Below, piece after piece: positions 43,901 to 52,900 of a DNA stretch of 64,000 nt. The translations under genes were made by a program, and so were the position numbers. Within the stretch, counting starts at the first letter, position 1, and each line of letters starts with the position of its first letter. Source of the DNA: Bacillus sp. FJAT-27264 (lineage in GTDB: Bacteria > Bacillota > Bacilli > Paenibacillales > Paenibacillaceae); the NCBI RefSeq assembly GCF_001682855.1, contig NZ_MAQW01000023.1, forward strand, positions 143,348-207,347, in the 5' to 3' direction. Below the pieces are notes generated by a model. It was not told the DNA's origin, searched no databases, and saw nothing but the letters and a program-made list of their open reading frames with translations.

Positions 43901-46900
43901 TGCGATAACGACCGCAGCTAAAAATAATAGCAGCGCTCAAATTACATCTGACACCAAAAATTATTATCCGGGAGATCGAGTAAATTTTCAAATTACGAAT
44001 ACCGACCCGCACAAAACGCTGTCAGCTGTACGTTTTATAAGAACATCGGACAATGCAGTAATCTCTACCTTAGACAAGAGTAGTCATGCGTTCGATTCAA
44101 GCATAAGCGATAGTTATGTCATTTATCCTAGCGGTCGTCAAGTATCTTCCAATGAAGGAGTAACCATTGTTGCCGAGTTTAATGATTATGCAGGAATTCC
44201 TGTATACAATGGTACGCAAAACACCAAAACTGAGGCGCAGTTTTCGGCTTATCCGGCAAATGTGCTGAAAAATCAGCCATTTACTTTTAAATTTACTGTA
44301 CCGGATGATCGTAATAATACGCATACTCCACAAATAAAAGTTACAAATAGCGATGGTACAACATCTTATATCGATTCTATCTATGAAAGTACAGATTCTC
44401 AAAATCAGAATATAAGCACCTATAAAGCTGATCTTAGTAGCTTGAAAACAAATCCGCAAAGTATTACTTTAGAGGATAAAATCAAATCTGCTAATAAGGG
44501 AAGAATCATTCAGGCATTGAGCGCAAATTCAAAATTGCCTAATTTATTTACGATCATAGTGGTAAACGGAACGAACATGAACAGCAAAAACGGAGATCAA
44601 AATGTGTACATTGGTACATCTTCGAATCCAACCCAACAGGCCACTTTATCAAACGTAACCTCAACCTCTTTTGAAATAAAAGTGCCTAGTAATATGCTGC
44701 CAAACGGAAAAAATGTAACTTATTATGTTTCTGCAAACGGCGTTCAGAAATCATTAACTATTGAAAATGCACAGGAATTGAGTCATAAGACCTTTGGTGT
44801 ATTAGCCGTTGTGTCATCCAATCAGAGTCATTCTGTCATTATTGGGGCAAACGATTTAGACATTAACCAACAGTTGGGTAGCAGAAAGTCTACACTTACA
44901 ATGAAAGGGAATTTCGTTGTCACTGGAAAAGAGTATCACTTCAGAGACACAACGATGATTAATTCTGTAGTCAGTAGTTATTTGGAAAAGAACGGTGAAC
45001 TGAAAGTTACTGATTCTGGAAACGGAAATGTAACGGTTGATGCCAAGAATGTCAGAATGTCCGCAGGCGGTATGAACTTTAGTTCAGGAAATTCGAAAAT
45101 TGAACTGAAAAAAGGAGTCGAGTACGACCTCGAGGAGAATCAAAAAGGAGATACAGGTAATTGGAAGTTCCCAAACAATCAAAATGTTAAAATCGATAAT
45201 CTCGGTGGATTGGCTTTGCTTGGCAGGGGGCTTACAGCACAGTTGACCGATGCTTTGTTGATTGGAAACGACATCATGTTTGAAGGTAAAGCTTTCTATG
45301 GAATCATGATACCGGGTGGGAACGAATTTGGGTTTTCACTGGATATCAATAGACTTCAATATACTTTGGATAAAGACGGGAAACTAGTGTATAAAGGTCT
45401 TCAAGCTGCGGGGGCCATCACCCCTCCAAACGATTTTGCTGGCAAGGTGCTTCCCGGGTTTAAACTTGATAACAAAGTGGCAATTGAAGGATCGATCGAT
45501 ACTTTTGAAAAAATATATGGACTAGGGTTCGACTTGGAAACAAAGTTAGCGAGTTTCGCTGCCAGCGCGGCTTTGAAACAAATTAATGACTCATATATAC
45601 CTAATAAAGTTAAATTTATCGCCGCTTCGGAAAAAGGACTTCCGATTCTACCTACCGTTATTTTAAGTAAATTTGGTGGCGGTGTGGATGGTCTTGGCGA
45701 TTATATAACAGGTAATTATAAGGGGATTGCCCCTATCGTGTTTAATATGAACGGTCAGTTAGATATAGGTCCTCCTGGTTTATCAGCTGATAAAAAACCG
45801 TTTCACTTTAATAGTATAGAACTGGTGTTAGGCCCTTCAGTGGTTCAACTGTCTGGTATGCCTAATCTCTTGGGAATCGATTTGTTTAAGTCATTTAGAG
45901 CGGGCTTCTACAGGGATGTGGATAAAGCTAGTTTCCAAGTGGATCTTGATGCCAGTATACTGAAAAATTTTGAAGTCATTGTGGCACAGGGAAAAGCTAA
46001 TGTTACAGCCTATACAGATCCGAAACGAAAGACTGATTTTAATGGCCTGCTCCAGGGAAAAGTACAAATTCCTAAAATAACCTTGGCTCGCACATGGTTC
46101 GGCAATATTACTGCTGGACCGCTAACACTGAATAAGCTGGGAGTTGGCGTAAGCAACAGCAACGCGTTTGCTACATTCTCTATTTTGGGTTTTGGTCTTA
46201 AAGCTGATTATAGTTTTGGAAGTAAATCAGTATCTGTATCAAGATCCCTGTTACCTTCTAGTCAAATGGACAATACGAAGACATACTATGATGAAAACGG
46301 CAATTTCGCGGGCGAGATGCAAAGCTTCTCCAATATTAAAGTAGTAGCTACCAGCCCTTCCCAGGCAGCAGGGAGAAAGTTAATGGCCGCTTCTTTGGAT
46401 GTGTCCGATCAGCCGACGATCAAGACGAATGACGCATCTACGATTCATACGATAACATTCCCTACAGGCTTGACACAGGATTACGCGGTTACGGTAACTG
46501 GCAGCACTTACGATTTCAGCATCACAGATCCTGAAGGTCATCCGTATGCCATAACGTTTCCCAAAACGTTGAGTGACGGAAGTATCTATTATGATGATCC
46601 AAATGCTAACGCAGCATTTTTGTCCGATGATACGATTATGTTTAAGCTAGGCCATCAAGCAGGAGACTGGACGATTTCGTCCGCGTCAGGCCAGCCTTTT
46701 GCAAGTGCTGTTCTTAACATCATTCCGATTCCGCAAACCGACAGTGCAGTGCTTGATTCGAAAACAAAAACCGTTAATTGGACACTTAAAGGCTTGGATA
46801 CAGTTAATGAAACCTACCAAGTGCAAGTACATTTGTCCACAGACAATGGCGATGACAAAGCAAACCTAAGCCCTGGCGTTCTAATTCAGACGATTAACGT

Positions 46901-48827
46901 TGACCCGGCACAGGTTGTGAACGGTGGAATAAGTGGCAGTTATGTATTCTCGCAATCTGATTTGAGTCATTTGCAAAGCGGCAGTTATTATCCTAGAATT
47001 GCGCTTATTGGCATACCTAAGGACAATAAAGATAAAAATATACCTTATTCCAGCATGAATGCTAAGCAAGCTTTGGTCACAACCAATCCGCTTGCACCTG
47101 GTGCTGTAAGCTCTGTTTCCGTATCAGCAGGCGGTGGTGGAACATTAAAGGCTAAGTGGAATGCGGTTTCCGGTGCGGATGGTTATCTGGTCAACTTGTT
47201 TGATGATCAAGGTAGAGCTGTAATGACACCTCTATCTTATACAGATGAAATTGGGAGCGATGGAAAGGCTACGGGCAATCAAATCCCTCATGCCGGCGTA
47301 CCGATCAGTTACAGTATTTCACCAGACTACGCTGTCGATGGAGCATTTACAGTTGATTTTGCGGGAATGACTCCAGGCAACAGTTACAAAATCATGGTAT
47401 CTCCTTTTTCATATGCCGATAAAACAGATATTAGCTCAACTCAATTTTACGGCAACCCGACGGTTTCAAATGTTGCCTTTGTACCTGTTCCGCGAAATCC
47501 GGTGTTGAATGTTACATCTAGTATTGGAAAAGTGATAACAGACGAACAAGCGGGCAATTTACTTTACGTAAATGGAAACTTCGATCTGGATATTTTATCC
47601 ACTTTCCTTAATCAAAAGGATGGGACAAATGTGAGTCTAGACAGTAAAATTACCGTACTGCAAAGCGACGGAACAATTAACTCGGAGACCAACAAACCTA
47701 ACTTCAATACGATTTACAGTAGTGCCGATTATGAGAGTACGATTTCCGTTCCCGTTGCGATCAGTGATACAAACCGTTCAAGCATCATTAAAATTGTGGC
47801 TGAAAACCAAGATGGCGATAAGTCGAGCTACAGTCTTGTTGTTCATTACAATAACGATGCTCCTGCGTTATTTGTAAATACTGATTCCAAAGGCACTATA
47901 ATCACGGACCAAAACGGCAATTATCAAATTCAAGGTAGCACACAGCCATTTATAACCGTGAGAGATAATTTTGGGAATCAGGTAAAAGCCGACGAACGCG
48001 GCAATTTTACAATCAAAGGAACGTTGAGTGCTGGATTGCAGGCTTACAGTACCATAACAGCAACGGATTCGTTCGGTAATTCTGCACAAGATGATGTAGT
48101 TATAGCTAGAACTACAAGCAACAACGGAGGGGATAGTTCTTCGTCTCCTAGTCCAAACAGCAACACATCTAATCCTGCTTCGCAAGATAGTGGAGCAACT
48201 AAACCTGCTTCTCCAAAAGATGACACAACTAAAATTGATGATCGGACTCCAAACAGTGGTGTTGCTAAATCAACATTTAAGGATGTGCATTTAGAAGCGC
48301 CTTGGGCAGAACAAGCTATTGAAAAAGCTTATGCACTGGGCCTTGTAAACGGCAGATCAGTAGATATCTTTGATCCGAACAGCAACACCAAAAGAAGGGA
48401 AGCCATTACAATATTAGCTAGAGCCAAGAAGCTAACCTTAGGCCTTCCAGCAGATCTCAATAAAGCTGCATTGCATTTTGAAGACTGGGACAGTGTGCCA
48501 GAATGGAGCAAGCCTAGTATCGCGGCAGCATATGTAAATGGGCTAATAAGCGGCTCAAAAGTTAATGGGAAGTTTTATGTGAACTCCAATTCCAATATAA
48601 CAAGAGCAGAGCTTGCGGTGCTTATACAAAACGCGTTTAAGCTAAAAGCTGACATGAATAATGTCAAATCATTCTCTGACGATATCCCGTCATGGGCTTC
48701 TGAAAGTATAGCCGCATTGTTATCAAACAAGGCCGTTAGCGGTTATCCGGATGGAACCTTTAAACCGAGTGCCAATGCAACGAGGGCAGAAATGGTTGTT
48801 ATGTTGATCAACGTTATTAAACCGTAA
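40923..48827 (+). CDS. Giant SLH-anchored surface protein with NHL propeller
   Basis: A 2634-residue exported protein. The ATG at 40923 has AGGAGG ten bases upstream and opens a signal peptide (MKRRMIRRMM, then LSLALLLALPPVAYTA). Residues about 33-369 are six 57-residue NHL repeats (ISTVAGTG..GYSGDGGAAT..YIADSSNN) forming a beta-propeller. About 371-463 is a cadherin-like beta-sandwich (LSNLTLSSGTLSPAFVPGEK), and 468-556 a fibronectin III domain. The middle (about 560-2100) is beta-rich, with an IPT/TIG-like piece near 1205 and a long region I cannot assign. More Fn3-like modules follow, then a Ser/Asn/Pro linker (2399-2440) and three SLH domains at the C-terminus (TFKDVHLEAPWAEQAIEKAY and so on), which bind pyruvylated secondary cell-wall polymer. 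Role is probably adhesion or carbohydrate binding. Confidence 0.88.
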   Translation: MKRRMIRRMMSLSLALLLALPPVAYTASEGTKISTLAGTGTAGYSGDGEAATSAQLNDPRGSTIDSNGDVYIADRSNAVVRKVDKSTGYISTVAGTGTIGYSGDGGMATSAQLQEPMGVAIDSSGDLYITDSGNNTVRKVEQSTGIISTVVGTGTVGYSGDGGAATLAELNFPEKLAFDSNGNMYIADHYNQRIRKVDKLTGIISTVAGTGIADYSGDGGAATSAHLSFPSGVAFDSDDNLYIAENGSNTIRKVDNSTGIISTVAGTGGTGFTEDGQPAILTTMSNVTDVAVDSSGNVYIADTTNHRTRKVDRLTGIMGTVAGTGEAGYSGDGGAATSAQLFYPNGVAVDRNDNVYIADSSNNRIRKVGLSRDASLSNLTLSSGTLSPAFVPGEKSYTASVPNSVSSITVTPTVSDSSSAVTVNGTPVTSGSASGAIDLNVGSNNTITVNVKTQDGTSKQTYIVTVERKPAAPIELTATAGNGQVMLNWSSVPEAAEYHIYQGTTTGHYGPIPIATVSGATNSYKAVELTNGTTYYFAVQASNATGAIGYSNEVSALPQKGTTTVAATDLTIGTDAPVTGATQADGTNTFNHATAAVTWSSGGAYAPASGTYLSGTAYKTKYVLTVDTGYVFDATANAYGKNGVQDLTSRITNLGAGTFTATVSSTVKTNDTLTIVTTWPATFQNLVKVNLDNTTFFQAYYNGATIPAQGANIAGGDDFGIELANTSVSPSQLKPVVVKSITAVDDKGNNVLVNLTPDTTHSAWGLKLNIKGNSAQTSRTVTITVRTDAAYLIDKSFLTSFTGTAAYTDSSRNVYPNQYNAAQYFTAGDKLTLSLSSNAVIPNGVQLVGTKTSKLVELTNTLFDTTNYKFQYTFTMPNEPVSVVVKSSTNANAPHNINVRQTIDNVIHPTLSGGSTFVQATASAPASAKAGEKVTINPGSYNTKFYSITGIDVRSALFNEVVPVTKNANGSYSFVMPYTDANVTVNIVANPSIAITTAAKNNSSAQITSDTKNYYPGDRVNFQITNTDPHKTLSAVRFIRTSDNAVISTLDKSSHAFDSSISDSYVIYPSGRQVSSNEGVTIVAEFNDYAGIPVYNGTQNTKTEAQFSAYPANVLKNQPFTFKFTVPDDRNNTHTPQIKVTNSDGTTSYIDSIYESTDSQNQNISTYKADLSSLKTNPQSITLEDKIKSANKGRIIQALSANSKLPNLFTIIVVNGTNMNSKNGDQNVYIGTSSNPTQQATLSNVTSTSFEIKVPSNMLPNGKNVTYYVSANGVQKSLTIENAQELSHKTFGVLAVVSSNQSHSVIIGANDLDINQQLGSRKSTLTMKGNFVVTGKEYHFRDTTMINSVVSSYLEKNGELKVTDSGNGNVTVDAKNVRMSAGGMNFSSGNSKIELKKGVEYDLEENQKGDTGNWKFPNNQNVKIDNLGGLALLGRGLTAQLTDALLIGNDIMFEGKAFYGIMIPGGNEFGFSLDINRLQYTLDKDGKLVYKGLQAAGAITPPNDFAGKVLPGFKLDNKVAIEGSIDTFEKIYGLGFDLETKLASFAASAALKQINDSYIPNKVKFIAASEKGLPILPTVILSKFGGGVDGLGDYITGNYKGIAPIVFNMNGQLDIGPPGLSADKKPFHFNSIELVLGPSVVQLSGMPNLLGIDLFKSFRAGFYRDVDKASFQVDLDASILKNFEVIVAQGKANVTAYTDPKRKTDFNGLLQGKVQIPKITLARTWFGNITAGPLTLNKLGVGVSNSNAFATFSILGFGLKADYSFGSKSVSVSRSLLPSSQMDNTKTYYDENGNFAGEMQSFSNIKVVATSPSQAAGRKLMAASLDVSDQPTIKTNDASTIHTITFPTGLTQDYAVTVTGSTYDFSITDPEGHPYAITFPKTLSDGSIYYDDPNANAAFLSDDTIMFKLGHQAGDWTISSASGQPFASAVLNIIPIPQTDSAVLDSKTKTVNWTLKGLDTVNETYQVQVHLSTDNGDDKANLSPGVLIQTINVDPAQVVNGGISGSYVFSQSDLSHLQSGSYYPRIALIGIPKDNKDKNIPYSSMNAKQALVTTNPLAPGAVSSVSVSAGGGGTLKAKWNAVSGADGYLVNLFDDQGRAVMTPLSYTDEIGSDGKATGNQIPHAGVPISYSISPDYAVDGAFTVDFAGMTPGNSYKIMVSPFSYADKTDISSTQFYGNPTVSNVAFVPVPRNPVLNVTSSIGKVITDEQAGNLLYVNGNFDLDILSTFLNQKDGTNVSLDSKITVLQSDGTINSETNKPNFNTIYSSADYESTISVPVAISDTNRSSIIKIVAENQDGDKSSYSLVVHYNNDAPALFVNTDSKGTIITDQNGNYQIQGSTQPFITVRDNFGNQVKADERGNFTIKGTLSAGLQAYSTITATDSFGNSAQDDVVIARTTSNNGGDSSSSPSPNSNTSNPASQDSGATKPASPKDDTTKIDDRTPNSGVAKSTFKDVHLEAPWAEQAIEKAYALGLVNGRSVDIFDPNSNTKRREAITILARAKKLTLGLPADLNKAALHFEDWDSVPEWSKPSIAAAYVNGLISGSKVNGKFYVNSNSNITRAELAVLIQNAFKLKADMNNVKSFSDDIPSWASESIAALLSNKAVSGYPDGTFKPSANATRAEMVVMLINVIKP
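41019..42027 (+). repeat. Six 171-bp coding repeats (NHL units)
   Basis: The NHL units are repeated in DNA as well as protein. GGCTATTCGGGAGACGGAGG or a close variant recurs in nearly every unit, and TGGCGGGTACGGGG/TGGCGGGCAC recurs at the unit starts. The fifth unit is the most diverged. The similarity at third codon positions suggests recent duplication or gene conversion. Confidence 0.8.
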
Positions 48828-48833
48828 TAGCAC

Positions 48834-48884
48834 AATAAAAAATCACATTCTGTAGCAGGTTATGCTCAGAGTGTGATTTTTTAA
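48834..48884 (+). terminator. Terminator of the giant surface protein gene
   Basis: AAAAAATCACA and TGTGATTTTTT flank an inner TCTG/CAGA stem with one mismatch. Confidence 0.9.
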
Positions 48885-48928
48885 GTTCTGGTGCCAGAAT
48901 AACTTGTACCTATTTCCTCCGTACATGC

Positions 48929-48956
48929 ACTTCTAGGCCCCTGCCCACATAGAATA
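48929..48956 (+). promoter_or_regulatory. Mother-cell sigma (SigK/SigE-type) promoter of sigK
   Basis: AC (48929-48930), 17 bases, CATAGAATA (48948-48956). This fits the SigK consensus (AC, 16-17 bases, CATAnnnTA), and the -10 also suits SigE. It lies about 70 bases before the sigK start codon, in agreement with SigE activation and SigK self-activation known in B. subtilis. Confidence 0.6.
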
Positions 48957-49026
48957 AAAGGACCATGAACCCGTAGTTCTCACCACTGACCGGTTTCATT
49001 GTACACGTGCGGGAGGTGTCGCCAAA

Positions 49027-49728
49027 TTGCCCGGAATCATAAGTACAATTGCCCTGTTGATCAAAGAATTGACGCTGTTGGTGTCGTATGTAAGGAACAA
49101 CGCATTTCCACAGCCCCTGACCGAAGAAGAGGAAAGCCGGTACCTGGGGCGGATGGCGGAGGGGGATGCCAAGGCCCGTAATCTGTTAATTGAGCATAAC
49201 TTGAGACTGGTTGCCCATATTGTGAAAAAGTTCGATAATACCGGCGAAGACATGGAGGACCTCATCTCCATCGGTACCATCGGCCTGATCAAGGCAATCG
49301 AGAGCTATCGTCCGAATAAAGGTACTAAGCTGGCTACCTTCGCAGCCCGTTGTATCGAGAATGAAATTCTCATGCACTTGAGATCGTTAAAAAAGACCCG
49401 CAAAGACGTCTCCCTTCATGATCCGATTGGGACTGACAAAGAAGGTAATGAAATTACTCTGATAGATATCCTTGGCTCAGAAGCCGATGATGTAATCAAG
49501 GAAGTCGATCTGAAGATTGAGAAGAGCAAAATTTACCGCAACCTCGACATCCTGGATGACCGGGAAAAAGAGGTCGTTGTCGGCCGTTTTGGCCTGGACA
49601 CGGGCGGGGAAGAGCGGACGCAGCGAGAGATCGCTAAGGAGCTTGGCATCTCGCGGAGTTATGTGTCGCGGATTGAGAAACGGGCGCTGATGAAGCTGTA
49701 TCATGAGTTTTATAAGGCGAAGCGGTGA
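49027..49728 (+). CDS. sigK: Sporulation sigma factor SigK
   Basis: A 233-residue sigma-70 family factor for late mother-cell transcription. The N-terminal hydrophobic pro-sequence (ISTIALLIKELTLLVSYVRN) is the part removed by SpoIVFB in the pro-SigK pathway. Region 2 has NLRLVAHIVKKFDN, EDLISIGTIGLIKAIESY and KLATFAARCIENEIL; region 4 has DREKEVVVGRFGL and REIAKELGISRSYVSRIEKR. The gene is continuous, unlike B. subtilis where the skin element splits it. The start is TTG with GGAGGTG eight bases upstream. It lies alone, between two giant SLH protein genes, with its own terminator. Confidence 0.95.
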   Translation: MPGIISTIALLIKELTLLVSYVRNNAFPQPLTEEEESRYLGRMAEGDAKARNLLIEHNLRLVAHIVKKFDNTGEDMEDLISIGTIGLIKAIESYRPNKGTKLATFAARCIENEILMHLRSLKKTRKDVSLHDPIGTDKEGNEITLIDILGSEADDVIKEVDLKIEKSKIYRNLDILDDREKEVVVGRFGLDTGGEERTQREIAKELGISRSYVSRIEKRALMKLYHEFYKAKR

Positions 49729-49730
49729 AA

Positions 49731-49763
49731 GCAAAGAGTCTGTCTATAGACAGACTCTTTTTT
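49731..49763 (+). terminator. Terminator of sigK
   Basis: AAAGAGTCTGTC and GACAGACTCTTT form a perfect 12-base stem with a four-base loop, then T. Confidence 0.95.
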
Positions 49764-49942
49764 GTTGCCGAAATGTACACGTATAGTTCAAAAGGATTAG
49801 GGAGGCCGCAGTTCTTCACCTCTTTTTCGGCTGCATTCATTTTTACTGATCATTATAATATGTTTCATTTGATATGGAACAATTGTATAGACTTGGATAT
49901 TTGTTTATTATATGATTCTATTGGATCGATAGACCTAATTTA

Positions 49943-49956
49943 AGACTAGCTAGTCT
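49943..49956. promoter_or_regulatory. Perfect palindrome before the second SLH gene
   Basis: AGACTAGCTAGTCT, a perfect 14-base palindrome 22 bases before the start codon. It could be an operator or a small 5' hairpin in the messenger near the ribosome binding site. Confidence 0.5.
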
Positions 49957-49978
49957 GTCGTAATCACAGGGGGGAATT

Positions 49979-52900
49979 ATGAGGAGAAGAATTTTAAGCA
50001 TTTTATTAGGTATGATCGTGCTAGTGAATTTAATTTTTGGAGATCAAGGAATCACCCTTGCAGCTTCAGCACAGCCAACTGGCAACATGACTGACAATCA
50101 TAGCAGCTGGGCAAGCAGCCGAATTTCTAAATGGTTAGATAAGGGTTTGATTTCGGGTTATGCAGATCATACATTTAAACCGAATGCGAACATTTCACGG
50201 GCTGAGTTTGCTTCGATTGTTAACAAAGTTTTTGGTTTTAAGGATCAGTCCCAGAATGATTTTACAGATGTGAGTTCAGGTAAATGGTATTATTCCGAGA
50301 TTGGAAAAGCGAAGTCAGCCGGGTATATATCCGGATTTGGGGATAATACGTTCCGGCCCGAGGCAGCAATAAGCAGGCAGGAAGTCGCGAAAATTTTGTA
50401 CATGCTGTTGCAGCTGAATGGTTCTGATGATGATTCAGCGATAAAGGCGTTTAAGGATTATAGCGGAGTGCCGGCTTGGAGCAAAACCTACTTAAATGAA
50501 ATTGTGAGTAAAGGATACATAAATGGTTATCCCGATCTTACGTTAAGACCTCTCCAGACGATTACGAGAGCAGAAGCTGTTGTTATTCTGGATAAAGCAA
50601 TGGGTATGCTTGTCATGGACAAGGGAACCGTTGGCGGAACGGAATTAACAGCGATATCGGGAAATGTAACAATTAACACTCCAGGGGTTACGTTGAAGAA
50701 TACTATAATTGAAGGGGATTTGCTGTTAACTGCGGGTATTGGTGCAGGTGAAGTAAACCTCGATCAGGTGACTGTGTCGGGAAGAACGATTGTCGCAGGC
50801 GGTGGGGAGAATAGTATTCATCTCTTGGACTCCCAATTGAATAAAATGCTTGTAAATAAGCAGCCGGGGAGAGTCCGCATAGTAGCTCAAGGCAGTACCC
50901 GGATTAAGGAAACAACTGTAAAAACAGGAGTGAAACTAGAGGGAACTAATAAAGAATCGGGTTTTGACTCTATTGAACTTGATCATTCGAAGGCAGATGA
51001 ATCTGTTGATTTAAATGGTTTCTTCAAGACTATAACAATAAAGAATAAAACGATAGTTAATGTTCTTGAAAAGTCTGAGATTGGTGCGCTTGAAGTAGCC
51101 AGAGAGGCAGCAGCTAGCACAGTCAATTTAGCTGATAACAGCGTACTTAGACAATTAACTTTGAACTCGGCTGCCATAGTCAAGGGAAAAGGCACAATTA
51201 CAAAGACATTCATTAATGCCAGTGGTTCTACATTCGAACAGGAAATTAAAGATTATACGTTGACCAAAGGCATGACAGTTGTTATTAACGGCAAAGAAAT
51301 TGGTGCGGAGCTAAATCCGGCACAGCAGTTAGCCCCAGGTGTTCAGTTGCCAGCCTCTCCAGCTGCAGGCGGCGGCGGAGGTGGCGGAGGTGGAGGTGGA
51401 GGTGGATCAAACCCGGGACCCTCTCCTCAGCCGGAGCCACAACCTGAAACGGTTAAACTTCCGGATGTTCTAGGAGTGTTTATGGTTGAGGATCAACTGT
51501 ACGCCTGGTTTGAAAAATCTGGGGATTATAGTAAACTACAGTGGGATTTGTATAATGAAAGCAATAAAACAAGTTATGAGACATCGTATAAGAATACAGC
51601 GGGACAGGTTGGAATATATACGGTAAAAGAAGGTGCTCTTCCTCCGGATGAGTATATTGCTACCATTTCCAATGAAAAGTATTATGATCTTTTGCCGAGT
51701 CTTTTGCTCAGTAAATCGGTTATCAATGGCTCCTATTATCCTGCTGTTTATTACACAGGTATGCTCGACATCCATTTCCAAGTCAATCAGAACGGTATTA
51801 TCCTGCATTCCGATCAGACTTCAGCTGCTGATACCGCCCCTTTAGTGGATGGTGATCTGATTTCTGTATTCTACGGGGATTATCTGGTTCTGAAAGCGAA
51901 GTGGGATGGTGCGGGCAAGAAGTGGGTATATCAGGGCATTGTGAACATTTTACCGGCTCCGGTTCATGTTTCGGCAATCCCTTCCTCCAGAACGGATATT
52001 AACATTAAGTGGGAAGCGATTCCTAAAGCAGAGTACTATCATATTCTTACAAGCAGCTCACCGGAAGGACCTTATACTCCTGTTAAAGATAGTTCGGGAG
52101 CGCCTAAGAAGGTAATAAAGAACTTTTATACGGATAGCGGGCTTGCGCCGCGTACAACCGTTCACTATAAGGTGATTGCAGTGGTTAACGGCACCGGCTC
52201 GGGATTTAGCGATTATGCTTCAGCCACTACGTTTAATAATGAGCATATGCAATTAGATTTCAATGTTACTGATAGCGTTCAAGACCCGAGCAAGCCAATT
52301 ATTTATGCAACAGACAAACAAAACAAGAAACTCGTTGCGGTTAACTATGAGACCCAGCAGACTACTGTGGTTCCGTTTGAACTGCCCCCGGAAAGTATAA
52401 CTTACGCGAATGGGAAATTGTATATTGCTCTCCTGAAAGCGGAGCATTCACCTTACATTTTTGATGATCAGCAAAAAGGTGCTGTAGCTGTTGTGGATGC
52501 AGCAACTCTTACCATTGATCATGTTTACGATATTAATCTCGATCCTTATAGCATTGCAGTGGACCGCGAAGGCAATGTGTATATTTCATCCGGTTCAGGC
52601 CAATGGACGAAAATCCGGTCTTATTCTGGTGATTCCTTTACACCCATAGGATCATACTCAATCAGACAAGCAAGTCATATTCTTATGCATCCGACAATGA
52701 ACAAGCTCTATTCTGTTAATACAGATACGAGTCCAAGAGATATCGAGACTTTTGTCATTCAAAATGGACAATTCATTAGCAAGTACGATTCTCCTTATCA
52801 CGGAGATTACCCAATGACAACAAAGATTAATTTATCGCCGGACGGAAAGTATCTTTTCAATGGCGCAGGAACGGTATTTTCAACCGAATATAACAGATTT

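Noticed and set aside
49027..49728. Skin-type element splitting sigK
   Set aside because: The sigK frame is continuous from the pro-sequence through region 4.
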